A model generated the notes under the pieces. It ran no database searches and was not told where the DNA came from. It saw only the letters and a list, made by a program, of their open reading frames with translations. A program made the position numbers and the translations under genes. From Ramlibacter pallidus (lineage in GTDB: Bacteria; Pseudomonadota; Gammaproteobacteria; Burkholderiales; Burkholderiaceae_C), in contig NZ_JADDIV010000002.1 in the NCBI RefSeq assembly GCF_015070875.1, positions 827,611 through 891,610 on the forward strand: a DNA stretch of 64,000 nucleotides. The letters are read 5' to 3'. Shown here piece by piece: positions 56,972-64,000 of this stretch. Positions within the stretch are counted from its first letter, which is position 1, and each line of letters begins with the position of its first letter.

Positions 56972-57799
56972 ATGCCGGGTTTCTTCCGCAACACGCTGCG
57001 CCGCGCGCGCGAGGAAAGGCTGCCCCAGGCCGCGGGCAGCCTGACCTTCACCACCCTGCTGTCGGTGGTGCCGCTGCTGGCGGTGAGCTTCGCCTTCTTC
57101 ACGCGCTTCGAGCCGTTCCGCGCCGCCGGCTTGGCGATCCGGCAGCACCTGCTGCAGGGCGTGCTGCCGCCGGACATCGCGCGCACCGTACTGCGCCACC
57201 TGTCCCAGTTCACCGCCAACACGGGCGGGCTGACATGGGTCGGCGCGCTGTTCGTGGTTGCCTCCGCTTTCGTCATGCTGCTGAGCGTGGAGAACGTGCT
57301 CAACCGCATCTGGCAGGTGAAGAAGCAACGCCCGCTGCACAAGCGGCTCGGCCTCTACGTGGTCATGCTGGCGCTCGGGCCGCCGCTGGTGGGCGCCAGC
57401 CTCTGGGCGACTTCCTATGTGCTGGCGGCGTCGGCCGGCCTGGTCGGCGATCCCTCGTCGCACGCGCGGCTGCTGCTCCATGCCGTGCCCGTGCTGCTGG
57501 GCACCATCGGCCTGGCCAGCCTGTTCCGCTTCGTGCCGAACACCAGCGTGCGCTGGCGGGATGCGCTGGTGGGCGGCATGCTCGGCAGCCTGGCGTTCGA
57601 ACTCGGCAAGCGCGGCTTCGCGCTGTACCTCGCGCAGGTGCCGACCTACCGCACGGTCTACGGCGCCTTCGCGCCGGCCCTGCTGTTCCTGGTGTGGGTG
57701 TACTTCTCCTGGCTCGTCACGCTGGCCGCCGCGCTGGTGACGGCCAACCTCGGCCGCAGCGGCCGCCAGCCGGCGCGCGGGCGGGTGGCGCGCGCCTGA
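56972..57799 (+). CDS. YihY/BrkB-family inner-membrane protein
   Basis: The 275-residue protein has six helices (QAAGSLTFTTLLSVVPLLAVSFAF; GALFVVASAFVMLLSVENVLNRIW; VRWRDALVGGMLGSLAFELGKRGFALYL). Despite old names (ribonuclease BN), the family is a membrane protein of unclear function. It starts 32 bp after ssb and has no nuclease motif. Confidence 0.9.
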   Translation: MPGFFRNTLRRAREERLPQAAGSLTFTTLLSVVPLLAVSFAFFTRFEPFRAAGLAIRQHLLQGVLPPDIARTVLRHLSQFTANTGGLTWVGALFVVASAFVMLLSVENVLNRIWQVKKQRPLHKRLGLYVVMLALGPPLVGASLWATSYVLAASAGLVGDPSSHARLLLHAVPVLLGTIGLASLFRFVPNTSVRWRDALVGGMLGSLAFELGKRGFALYLAQVPTYRTVYGAFAPALLFLVWVYFSWLVTLAAALVTANLGRSGRQPARGRVARA

Positions 57800-57883
57800 A
57801 GACCCCGCGCGTTACGGTTTGTCGTACCCGCCGCAGGCCCGCTGCGCCATGCTGGCGGCTTCGCCCGCCGCAAGGAAACCCCC

Positions 57884-58339
57884 ATGAAGAAGACCATGCG
57901 CTTTTCCACCTTCATCCAGGCCCCGCGCGACCGCGTCTGGCAGCTGATGCTGGCGCCGGACACCTACCGCCGGTGGACCGCCGCGTTCATGGAAGGCTCC
58001 ACCTACGAAGGCAGCTGGGAGCAGGGGCAGCGCATCCGCTTCGTCGGCCCGGGAGGCGACGGGATGGTGGCGGAGGTCGCCGAGAACCGGCGCGGCGAGT
58101 TCATCTCGCTCAGGCATCTGGGTGAAGTCCGCAAGGACGGGAGCGAGGACCTGGACAGCGACGCCGTGAAGGCCTGGGCGCCCGCCTACGAGAACTACCG
58201 TTTCGTGGAACGGGACGGCGGCACCGAGGTGCAGGTGGAGATGGACGTGCTGCCGGCCTACGAACAGTTCATGCAGGAGGCCTGGCCCAAGGCGCTGGCC
58301 GCGCTGAAGGACGTCTGCGAGCAGCGCGTGTCGGCCTGA
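57884..58339 (+). CDS. SRPBCC-family (START/AHSA1-like) protein
   Basis: The 151-residue helix-grip protein begins FSTFIQAPRDRVWQLMLAPDTYRRWTAAF, the usual N-terminal signature of polyketide-cyclase/AHSA1-like proteins. They bind hydrophobic ligands; the specific role is unknown. AAGGAAA precedes the ATG at 57884. It is a single gene between YihY and a lipoprotein esterase. Confidence 0.88.
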   Translation: MKKTMRFSTFIQAPRDRVWQLMLAPDTYRRWTAAFMEGSTYEGSWEQGQRIRFVGPGGDGMVAEVAENRRGEFISLRHLGEVRKDGSEDLDSDAVKAWAPAYENYRFVERDGGTEVQVEMDVLPAYEQFMQEAWPKALAALKDVCEQRVSA

Positions 58340-58397
58340 GCACACCCCGCGCGCGGGCCCTGCGACCTATCATCGGGCTCCACCACCGGAGACCCCG

Positions 58398-59354
58398 ATG
58401 CGCATCCTCCTCGCGGCCGCTGCCTGCCTGTGGCTCGCGTCCTGCGGTACCCCGCCGCCCGTCTCCATCGCCAGCGGCGCGGTGCCTTCGCAGGTGCCGC
58501 CACCGGTCGAGGCGCAGCTGCGCCAGATCGGGCGCGTCGTGGCGCCGCCGCCGACCGCCGCGCTCTACGCCCCCTTGCAGCAGCGCGAGCCCTACGCCGG
58601 CGTGCGGGTGCTGCGCGACCAGCGCTTCGGCGCCGACGCGCGCCACCTGCTGGACGTGTTCACGCCCGAGGCGGCCACGGGTGCGCGCCGGCCGGTGCTG
58701 GTGTTCGTCCACGGCGGCGCCTTCACCGGCGGCGCGCGGCGCGCCGGCGACAGCCCTTTCTACGACAACGTGATGCTGTGGGCGGTGAAGAACGGCATGG
58801 TCGGCGTCAACACGACCTACCGGCTCGCCCCGCAGCATCCCTGGCCGGCGGCGCAGGAGGACCTGCGCGACGCCGTCGCCTGGATCCGCCAGAACATCGC
58901 GGCGCACGGCGGCGACCCGGGCCGCATCTACCTGATGGGCCACTCGGCCGGTGCCGCGCACGTGGCGCAGTACATCGGGCACGCGCAGTTCCACGCCGCG
59001 CCGGGCGGCGGCGTGGCGGGTGCGATCATGCTCTCGGGCATCTTCGATCCGGCGACCGCGCAGGTGAACCCGCCGCTGCAGGCGTACTTCGGGACGGATG
59101 CGGGGCGCTACCCGGCCATGTCGGCGCTGCCCGGCATGGTGCGCTCGCGCGTTCCGATGCTGCTCGCCTTCGCCGAACTCGACCCGAGCGACTTCCACGA
59201 GCAGACGGAGCAGGCGCGCGGCCTGCTCTGCGAGGCGCGCCGCTGCCCGCCGCTGCTGCAGCTGCAGGGACACAGCCACATGTCCGAGGTCTACGCGATC
59301 AACACGCCGGACACCGCGCTCACCGACGCGATCCGCGCCTTCGTGCAGCGCTGA
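58398..59354 (+). CDS. Alpha/beta-hydrolase lipoprotein (BD-FAE/HSL-like)
   Basis: This 318-residue exported esterase has lipobox LWLASCGT, the oxyanion HGGAF, the nucleophile elbow GHSAGA, an Asp near LLAFAELDPSDF and the catalytic His in LQGHSHMSEVY. The fold fits hormone-sensitive-lipase-like carboxylesterases, including polysaccharide feruloyl/acetyl esterases. It is convergent with the kinase gene 12 bp away. Confidence 0.88.
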   Translation: MRILLAAAACLWLASCGTPPPVSIASGAVPSQVPPPVEAQLRQIGRVVAPPPTAALYAPLQQREPYAGVRVLRDQRFGADARHLLDVFTPEAATGARRPVLVFVHGGAFTGGARRAGDSPFYDNVMLWAVKNGMVGVNTTYRLAPQHPWPAAQEDLRDAVAWIRQNIAAHGGDPGRIYLMGHSAGAAHVAQYIGHAQFHAAPGGGVAGAIMLSGIFDPATAQVNPPLQAYFGTDAGRYPAMSALPGMVRSRVPMLLAFAELDPSDFHEQTEQARGLLCEARRCPPLLQLQGHSHMSEVYAINTPDTALTDAIRAFVQR

Positions 59355-59366
59355 GGCCGGGCCGCG

Positions 59367-61271
59367 TCAGCCGGCGGCGCGTGCCACCGGCAGCCAGAGG
59401 CGGAACTCGCCGCCGCCCTCCCAGGCCGTCCAGTCGCAGCGCGCGCGCAAGGCCTCGGCGCGCTGCCGGATGTTCGCCAGCCCCTTGCCCGTGCCGGGCG
59501 CGGCCGCGCCGTCCGGTGCGAAGGGCGCACCGTTGTCGCGGATGCGGACCAGCACCTCCGCGCCCGCGTCGTCCGTGGCGACGTCGATCACGCTGGCCCG
59601 GCTGTGCTTGAGGATGTTGGCCAGCACCTCCTGCAGGATGCGCAGCACGTGCAGTGCGGTCTGCGGGTCCAGCCAGGCCAGGGCCGGCAGGTCGCGCACG
59701 CTCCAGCGCAGCTCGATGCCCGCCGCGTGCAGGCGCGGTCCGAGGCGGAAGCGGATGGCGGCCAGCAGTCCCAGCAGGTCGGTGTCGGCGGTCTCGAGCG
59801 AGTCGATCGCCAGCTTGAGGTCGTCGATGCACTGCTGCAGCACCTGCGCGGTGGCGCCCGGACTGGCTTCGCCGCGCTCCACCATGCGCAGGGCCGACAC
59901 CAGCGAGGAGCCGATCCCGTCGTGCATGTCCTGCATCAGGCGCTGCCGTTCCGCGGTCAGCGTCTGCTGCCGCTCCAGCTCGCGCAACTGTTCGTGGGTG
60001 GCCGTCAGCGCCGCCTCGCGCTGGGCCAGGCGCGACTCGAGCGAGGCATTGGCCGCTTCCATCCCCCGCAACGCGCCGATGTAGCGCCGCCACATCATCA
60101 CGACGAAGATGAGGAACAGGCCGGTGGAGGTGTAGGGCGCGAGGTACACGCGCTCGATGTCCAGCCGGTAGTTCTGCAGCAGCAGGTCGTGGATGCCGGC
60201 GGGCAGGTTGAGCGAGAACCAGCCGAACAGCAGCAGGCCTTCGCGCGACCGCGCGCGGTAGGACGCCCACAGGCCGGAGGCCGCGATGGCCGTGGTGAGC
60301 ACCGCGATCACGATGTACACCGACGGCAGGATCGCGTGCAGGTGCGGCAGCAGCAGCGGCACGGGCAGTGTCAGCAGCGAGCACAGCCCCACGAGACCGG
60401 CGGTGGCCCGGGCCGCGCGGGTCATGCGCCGTCCGTGCGCATGGAAGGCGAAGGCGAACACGCAGACCATCACCCAGCCCACGGAGTTCACCGTCATCCA
60501 GCCGAACCAGTCGTCGGGCAGCAGCGGCGGGTGGTCGCCCACCACGTAATGCAGCATGCGCCCCAGGTGCGCCGCCGAGGCGGCGAAGAACAGCGCATAG
60601 AGGGTCTCGCGGCGGCGCACGCACCACACGGCCAGGGAGAACAGGCCCAGCACCAGGAAGGCGGCGCTGGACTGCGCGATCAGGTCCGCCTGCAGGAAGG
60701 TGCGCAGGCGGTGCCGCCAGAGCAGGTCGCGCTCGCTGCCGAAGCGCACGGTGGACAGGGCGCCGCCCACGCCCTGCTGGCTCGCCATGCGCACGTGCAC
60801 CGTCCGCGGCGGGGTGCGCGACGCGTCCGCCAGCGGCAGCAGCAGCGGCCGGTTGAAGCTGTTCCACACGCGGCTGCCGCGCGTGCGGTGCACCAGCCGG
60901 CCATCGACGTAGACCGCGACCACGCCGATCGTCTGCCAGCGCGGGAGGTACAGGAACGGGTCGTGCGCGGCGACCTGCGGCGGCACCTCGAGCCGGTACC
61001 AGACCACGTCCGGCGCGGCGGTCAGCGAATCGTTGCCCTCGGCGATGCTGCGGGCGCGCACGTGGGGCAGGGCGACGCGGGCCCAGGCCGAGCCGGCGGC
61101 CACCTCCTCGGGAACGGCCGGCGGCGGCTCCCATTCCGTGGACGACGCGCGCAGGTGGTCGGCCTGCAAGGCATGCAAGGACGGCTCCTGCGCGCCCGCG
61201 CACGCCGCGAGCAGCGGCAGCAGCACCGCCGCCAGCCTAGTTCGCCAGCAGGCCGTGGCGATGGGCGGCAT
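59367..61271 (-). CDS. Sensor histidine kinase with 7TM/DISM-type input (LiaS/DegS class)
   Basis: The 634-residue protein has a signal or lipobox-like N terminus (LLPLLAACAGA) and a periplasmic beta-rich domain to about residue 195 (VPPQVAAHDPFLYLPRWQTIGVVAVYVDG). About seven helices lie between 200 and 400. The HisKA_3 dimerisation domain has His in LMQDMHDGIGSSLVSALR, followed by HATPase (VLANILKHSRAS, IRDNGAPF, GTGKGLANIRQRAEAL). The start ATG 61271 overlaps the regulator gene by 35 bp; no better start with signal sequence exists. It is the partner of the LuxR-type regulator. Confidence 0.88.
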   Translation of the reverse strand: MPPIATACWRTRLAAVLLPLLAACAGAQEPSLHALQADHLRASSTEWEPPPAVPEEVAAGSAWARVALPHVRARSIAEGNDSLTAAPDVVWYRLEVPPQVAAHDPFLYLPRWQTIGVVAVYVDGRLVHRTRGSRVWNSFNRPLLLPLADASRTPPRTVHVRMASQQGVGGALSTVRFGSERDLLWRHRLRTFLQADLIAQSSAAFLVLGLFSLAVWCVRRRETLYALFFAASAAHLGRMLHYVVGDHPPLLPDDWFGWMTVNSVGWVMVCVFAFAFHAHGRRMTRAARATAGLVGLCSLLTLPVPLLLPHLHAILPSVYIVIAVLTTAIAASGLWASYRARSREGLLLFGWFSLNLPAGIHDLLLQNYRLDIERVYLAPYTSTGLFLIFVVMMWRRYIGALRGMEAANASLESRLAQREAALTATHEQLRELERQQTLTAERQRLMQDMHDGIGSSLVSALRMVERGEASPGATAQVLQQCIDDLKLAIDSLETADTDLLGLLAAIRFRLGPRLHAAGIELRWSVRDLPALAWLDPQTALHVLRILQEVLANILKHSRASVIDVATDDAGAEVLVRIRDNGAPFAPDGAAAPGTGKGLANIRQRAEALRARCDWTAWEGGGEFRLWLPVARAAG

Positions 61272-61959
61272 GGACGGCTTCGGCGCGCGAGTTGACCTGC
61301 AGCTTGGCGTAGATGCGGCGCACGAAGGTGAGGACCGTGCTGCGCGACACGCCCATCGCGTCGGCGGTTTCCTCCGTGGTGAACCCCTTGCTGACGAACT
61401 GGAGCACCTCGCGCTCGCGGGCTGAGAGGCCGCCCGTCTCGATGGGGGGCTTCGGCGCCGCGGACGCATCGCCCGCCGGCGCGGCCGCGCCGGGCGCGGG
61501 CAGGCTGGCCGCGGCGCGGGCCAGGATCTTGCGCGCGACGTTGGGGCTGATCGGGCTGCCGCCGGCATGCAGGTTGCGGATCTCGGCGGCGAGTTCCGCC
61601 GGGCCGCTGTCCTTCAGCAGGTAACCCATCGCGCCCGCCTCGATCGACCGCAGCACGTGCGCCTCGTCGCCGAACATGGTGCTCACCATCACGCTGCAGC
61701 CGGACCACAGCGCGCGGGCCGACCGGATGACGTCCAGGCCGCTGCCATCGGGCAGGCCGAGGTCGACGAGCAGCACGTCGAGCGGGCATTGCCGCAGCAG
61801 CGCGAGCGCCTCCTGCTGGCCGGCGGCGCACAGCACGACCGCCATGTCCGCCTGGGCGTTGATCATGGCCAGCATGCTTTCGCGGGTGGCGGCATCGTCT
61901 TCCACGACGCCGACGCGCAGCGCCAGCGGACGTCGCGGCCCCGGGGACTCGATGTGCAT
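61237..61959 (-). CDS. NarL/LuxR-type response regulator
   Basis: The 240-residue protein has a receiver (VGVVEDDAATRESMLAMI, Asp in VLLVDLGLPDGSG, Lys in YLLKDSGPAEL), an Ala/Pro-rich linker at about 145-170 and a LuxR helix-turn-helix (GLSAREREVLQFVSKGFTTEETADAMGVSRSTVLTFVRRIYAKLQV). It is the first gene of the operon with the 7TM kinase. A perfect 20-bp dyad lies 37 bp upstream. Confidence 0.92.
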   Translation of the reverse strand: MHIESPGPRRPLALRVGVVEDDAATRESMLAMINAQADMAVVLCAAGQQEALALLRQCPLDVLLVDLGLPDGSGLDVIRSARALWSGCSVMVSTMFGDEAHVLRSIEAGAMGYLLKDSGPAELAAEIRNLHAGGSPISPNVARKILARAAASLPAPGAAAPAGDASAAPKPPIETGGLSAREREVLQFVSKGFTTEETADAMGVSRSTVLTFVRRIYAKLQVNSRAEAVHAAHRHGLLAN

Positions 61960-61995
61960 GGGCCGCGATTATTCGGGAAAGCGGGCCGGACCGCA

Positions 61996-62015
61996 TGTCC
62001 CCAGTCCTGGGGACA
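61996..62015. promoter_or_regulatory. Perfect 20-bp dyad upstream of the LuxR-type regulator
   Basis: TGTCCCCAGTCCTGGGGACA has 9-bp perfect arms around TC. It lies in the 130-bp divergent region between the regulator (start 61959) and a small plus-strand gene (62090). It is a plausible site for the regulator itself. No U-tract follows, so a terminator is unlikely. Confidence 0.5.
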
Positions 62016-62089
62016 GGGGCTCCGGCGAAACAACTTGTCGCCGTTGCGCGGCGCCGGCGCGCGGCGTTGCGGGCAGAATCGCGGCCGCC

Positions 62090-62353
62090 ATGACACCCTG
62101 CCGCCTGCGCGCCGATCCCCACGCCCTTCGCCACAGGCCGCAAGCCCTGGTGGTCGCACGACCTGCCACGCCCCCCGGCTGGACGCGCAAGACCTGCGCG
62201 ATGGTCCTGCACCTCGCCTGTCTCGGCCTCTTCGGGCTGTCGGTGGTCTGGCCCGTGGTCGGGCCCCTGGCAAGCGGCCAGGTCGCCCGCGACTTCGCGC
62301 TGCTGCACCAGGCGGGTACGGCGTGGGCGAAGGAAGTGGGCCTCAGCCCCTGA
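62090..62353 (+). CDS. Small single-helix membrane protein, hypothetical
   Basis: The 87-residue protein has a basic, Pro-rich N terminus and one strong helix ([21 protein letters not shown], about residues 38-58), then a short soluble tail. I recognise no family. It ends 11 bp inside the 3' end of the convergent mnmA. Coding status rests on frame, helix and position only. Confidence 0.5.
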   Translation: MTPCRLRADPHALRHRPQALVVARPATPPGWTRKTCAMVLHLACLGLFGLSVVWPVVGPLASGQVARDFALLHQAGTAWAKEVGLSP

Positions 62354-63467
62354 GGGCTTCGGCCCCGGCGGCGCACGCGATCACGCCGCCGCCCAGGCAG
62401 ATCTCCCCGTCGTAGAGCACGGCCGATTGTCCCGGCGTCACGGCCCATTGCGGGTCGGTGAATTCCAGCCGGAGGCCCTGCGGCGTCGCCGACAGCGTGC
62501 AGGGCGCGTCGGCTTGCCGGTAGCGGGTCTTCGCCGAGTAGCGGCCCGGCGGCGGGGCATGGCCCGACGTCCAGCTCAAGTCGTCGGCTTCCAGGGCGGG
62601 TGACAGCAGCCAGGGATGGTCGTGCCCCTGCACCACCCACAGCGTGTTCTTCGCCATGTCCTTGCGCGCGACGAACCAGGGCGCGTGCTCGCCGCCGCCG
62701 CGCTGCGCACCCTTCTCCTTCACGCCGCCGATGCCGAGGCCCTGGCGCTGGCCGAGCGTGTAGAACGAGAGGCCCTCGTGCCGGCCGACCACGCGGCCTT
62801 TCGGGTCCTTGATCGGCCCCGGTTCCTTGCTGATGTAGCGGTTCAGGAACTCGCGGAACGGCCGCTCGCCGATGAAGCAGATGCCGGTGGAGTCCTTCTT
62901 CCTCGCGTTCGGCAGGCCGATCTCCTCCGCCAGCCGGCGCACCTCGGTCTTGCGCAGCTCGCCGACCGGGAACAGCGTCCTGGACAGCTGCGCCTGGTTC
63001 AGGCGGTGCAGGAAATAGCTCTGGTCCTTGCTGTCGTCCAGCCCCTTGAGCAGCTCGAAGCGGCCGGCGCGTTCGCGCACGCGCGCGTAGTGGCCGGTGG
63101 CGATCTTCTCGGCACCGACGCGCATCGCGTGGTCGAGGAAGGACTTGAACTTGATCTCGGCATTGCACAGCACGTCGGGGTTCGGCGTGCGGCCGGCCTG
63201 GTACTCGCGCAGGAACTCGGCGAAGACGCGGTCCTTGTATTCGGCCGCGAAATTGACGTGCTCGATCTCGATGCCGATCACGTCGGCAACCGCGGCCGCA
63301 TCCACGAAGTCCTCGTTCGACGAGCAGTACTCGCTGCCGTCGTCGTCTTCCCAGTTCTTCATGAAGATGCCGACCACCTCGTGGCCCTGCTGCTTGAGCA
63401 GGTACGCACTGACGGCGGAGTCCACGCCTCCGCTCAGACCGACAACGACGCGCGGCTTGGCACCCAT
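62343..63467 (-). CDS. mnmA: tRNA-specific 2-thiouridylase MnmA
   Basis: The 374-residue enzyme installs the 2-thio group at U34 of tRNA Lys/Glu/Gln. It has the PP-loop [12 protein letters not shown], the catalytic Cys in [11 protein letters not shown] and the second Cys in [12 protein letters not shown], plus SQDQSYFL-like [11 protein letters not shown]. The start at 63467 gives [14 protein letters not shown]; upstream codons to 63668 belong to the divergent gene region. Confidence 0.96.
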   Translation of the reverse strand: MGAKPRVVVGLSGGVDSAVSAYLLKQQGHEVVGIFMKNWEDDDGSEYCSSNEDFVDAAAVADVIGIEIEHVNFAAEYKDRVFAEFLREYQAGRTPNPDVLCNAEIKFKSFLDHAMRVGAEKIATGHYARVRERAGRFELLKGLDDSKDQSYFLHRLNQAQLSRTLFPVGELRKTEVRRLAEEIGLPNARKKDSTGICFIGERPFREFLNRYISKEPGPIKDPKGRVVGRHEGLSFYTLGQRQGLGIGGVKEKGAQRGGGEHAPWFVARKDMAKNTLWVVQGHDHPWLLSPALEADDLSWTSGHAPPPGRYSAKTRYRQADAPCTLSATPQGLRLEFTDPQWAVTPGQSAVLYDGEICLGGGVIACAAGAEALRG

Positions 63468-63499
63468 GTGTGCGATTATCCCAGCCGCACCGAAACCCC

Positions 63500-64000
63500 A
63501 TGCTGCACCGGCCCAACCCCGCGTCCCTGCCGCGCCAGCGCATGTCGCCCGCGGCGCTGGCGGGCAGCGGCCTGCTGCACATCGGGCTGGTGTGGCTGCT
63601 GCTGCAGTACACGCCGGTGCAGGAAGCGGTGCGGTACGTCGTCTACCAGGCGACACGGCCCTCGCCAACCGCCCCTTCCGCCACCGCCACGGCGCCTCCC
63701 CCGTCGGCGGCCAGCCCGTCCAGCCGCGCGATCACGCCCCCGTCCGCGCTGGGCGAGCCGGCCGATCCGCCGGCGGTCTTTTCGATGCGGCCCGACTCCA
63801 GCGTGCCGCTGCAGACCACCGACGTCCTGCCGGAGGTGGACCCGCCGCGGCAGCCCCGCCCGCGGCGGCAGCGGCGCGAGTCGCCCGTGCCCGACGCGGC
63901 CCCGGCGCCGCGGCTGCGCACCGAGACCGAGCTGCCGCTGCCGGCGCAGCCCGCGCCCGCGCCGCCGCTGGTGCCGCCGCCGCTTCCGGCGCCGGTGCCC
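63500..64000 (+). CDS. Proline-rich single-helix protein, TonB-like (partial, runs off window)
   Basis: An open frame starts at the ATG 63500, 32 bp from the divergent mnmA, and continues past the window end; 167 codons are visible. A short cytoplasmic N terminus is followed by one helix ([21 protein letters not shown]), then a long Pro/Ala/Arg-rich segment. This layout resembles TonB/TolA-type energy transducers, in which the globular domain is C-terminal and would lie outside the window. Function cannot be confirmed. Confidence 0.6.
   Translation, partial: MLHRPNPASLPRQRMSPAALAGSGLLHIGLVWLLLQYTPVQEAVRYVVYQATRPSPTAPSATATAPPPSAASPSSRAITPPSALGEPADPPAVFSMRPDSSVPLQTTDVLPEVDPPRQPRPRRQRRESPVPDAAPAPRLRTETELPLPAQPAPAPPLVPPPLPAPVP

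Overview
The window is about 64 kb of very high-GC chromosomal DNA, densely packed and mostly organised in short operons joined by ATGA/TGATG overlaps. Gene content and order (TorF-type porin-glnK-amtB, a complete homoprotocatechuate meta-cleavage cluster, radA, waaF, uvrA, MFS-ssb, creBCD, many DMT/EamA transporters) point to a betaproteobacterium of the Burkholderiales, most likely a Comamonadaceae member of the Ramlibacter/Variovorax type. That placement is inferred from protein character and synteny; no rRNA or tRNA gene was seen. No gene-free stretch exceeds 300 bases.

Left edge (1-1440) is an accessory island with visibly lower G+C. It carries one orphan gene with a C-terminal PD-(D/E)XK nuclease motif and a GGTAG-repeat region. 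It interrupts comM/yifB, whose 5' part (1433-2116) survives on the minus strand and stops just before its Walker A motif. Next comes a nitrogen module (2179-5117): an NtrC-like site, a sigma-54 -24/-12 promoter, a TorF-family porin, glnK, amtB and an intrinsic terminator. It is followed by an aldose epimerase/SMP-30 pair, glcEF (glycolate oxidase subunits, no glcD in view), and creBC convergent with creD. Two opposed cre-tag-like sites lie in front of creD. Then come a membrane LytTR regulator, an acyltransferase, lplT-eamA-gpx, alr, a GGGG-rich membrane protein and a repeat-rich FG-GAP lipoprotein.

From 31754 down to 21917 runs one tightly packed minus-strand operon. hpaR-hpaG1-hpaG2-hpaE-hpaD-hpaF-hpaH-hpaI is followed without a break by a class II aldolase, a 2-dehydropantoate 2-reductase-like protein, a DMT exporter and a beta-hydroxyacid dehydrogenase. 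A perfect 16-bp palindrome in front of hpaR is the likely operator. The hpaBC hydroxylase is not in the window. To the right is a forward run of radA, a phosphoesterase, a small membrane protein, ilvE, a zinc-finger protein, waaF and a carboxymuconolactone-decarboxylase-like protein, ended by a hairpin that also serves the opposing two-component operon.

39.5-48.3 kb holds an acyl-CoA synthetase with an apparent CTG start, ampG, an M48 peptidase, a GAF protein, a soluble double-PAS hybrid kinase, a DMT transporter, pyrF and a GlsB-like protein. uvrA (48366-51284) is separated from its usual partners MFS-ssb (55197-56939) by a FAH-family hydrolase, glyoxylate carboligase (gcl) and a LysR regulator. 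gcl consumes glyoxylate, the product of the distant GlcEF system, so the two loci may form one glycolate-use route. The right end has a YihY protein, a SRPBCC protein, a lipoprotein esterase, a LuxR-type two-component pair with a strong dyad in its promoter, mnmA, and the start of a proline-rich, possibly TonB-like protein cut by the window edge.

I found no CRISPR array, no insertion sequence and no complete mobile element. The best candidates for new biology are the comM-interrupting island with its uncharacterised nuclease-like protein, and the extended hpa operon.
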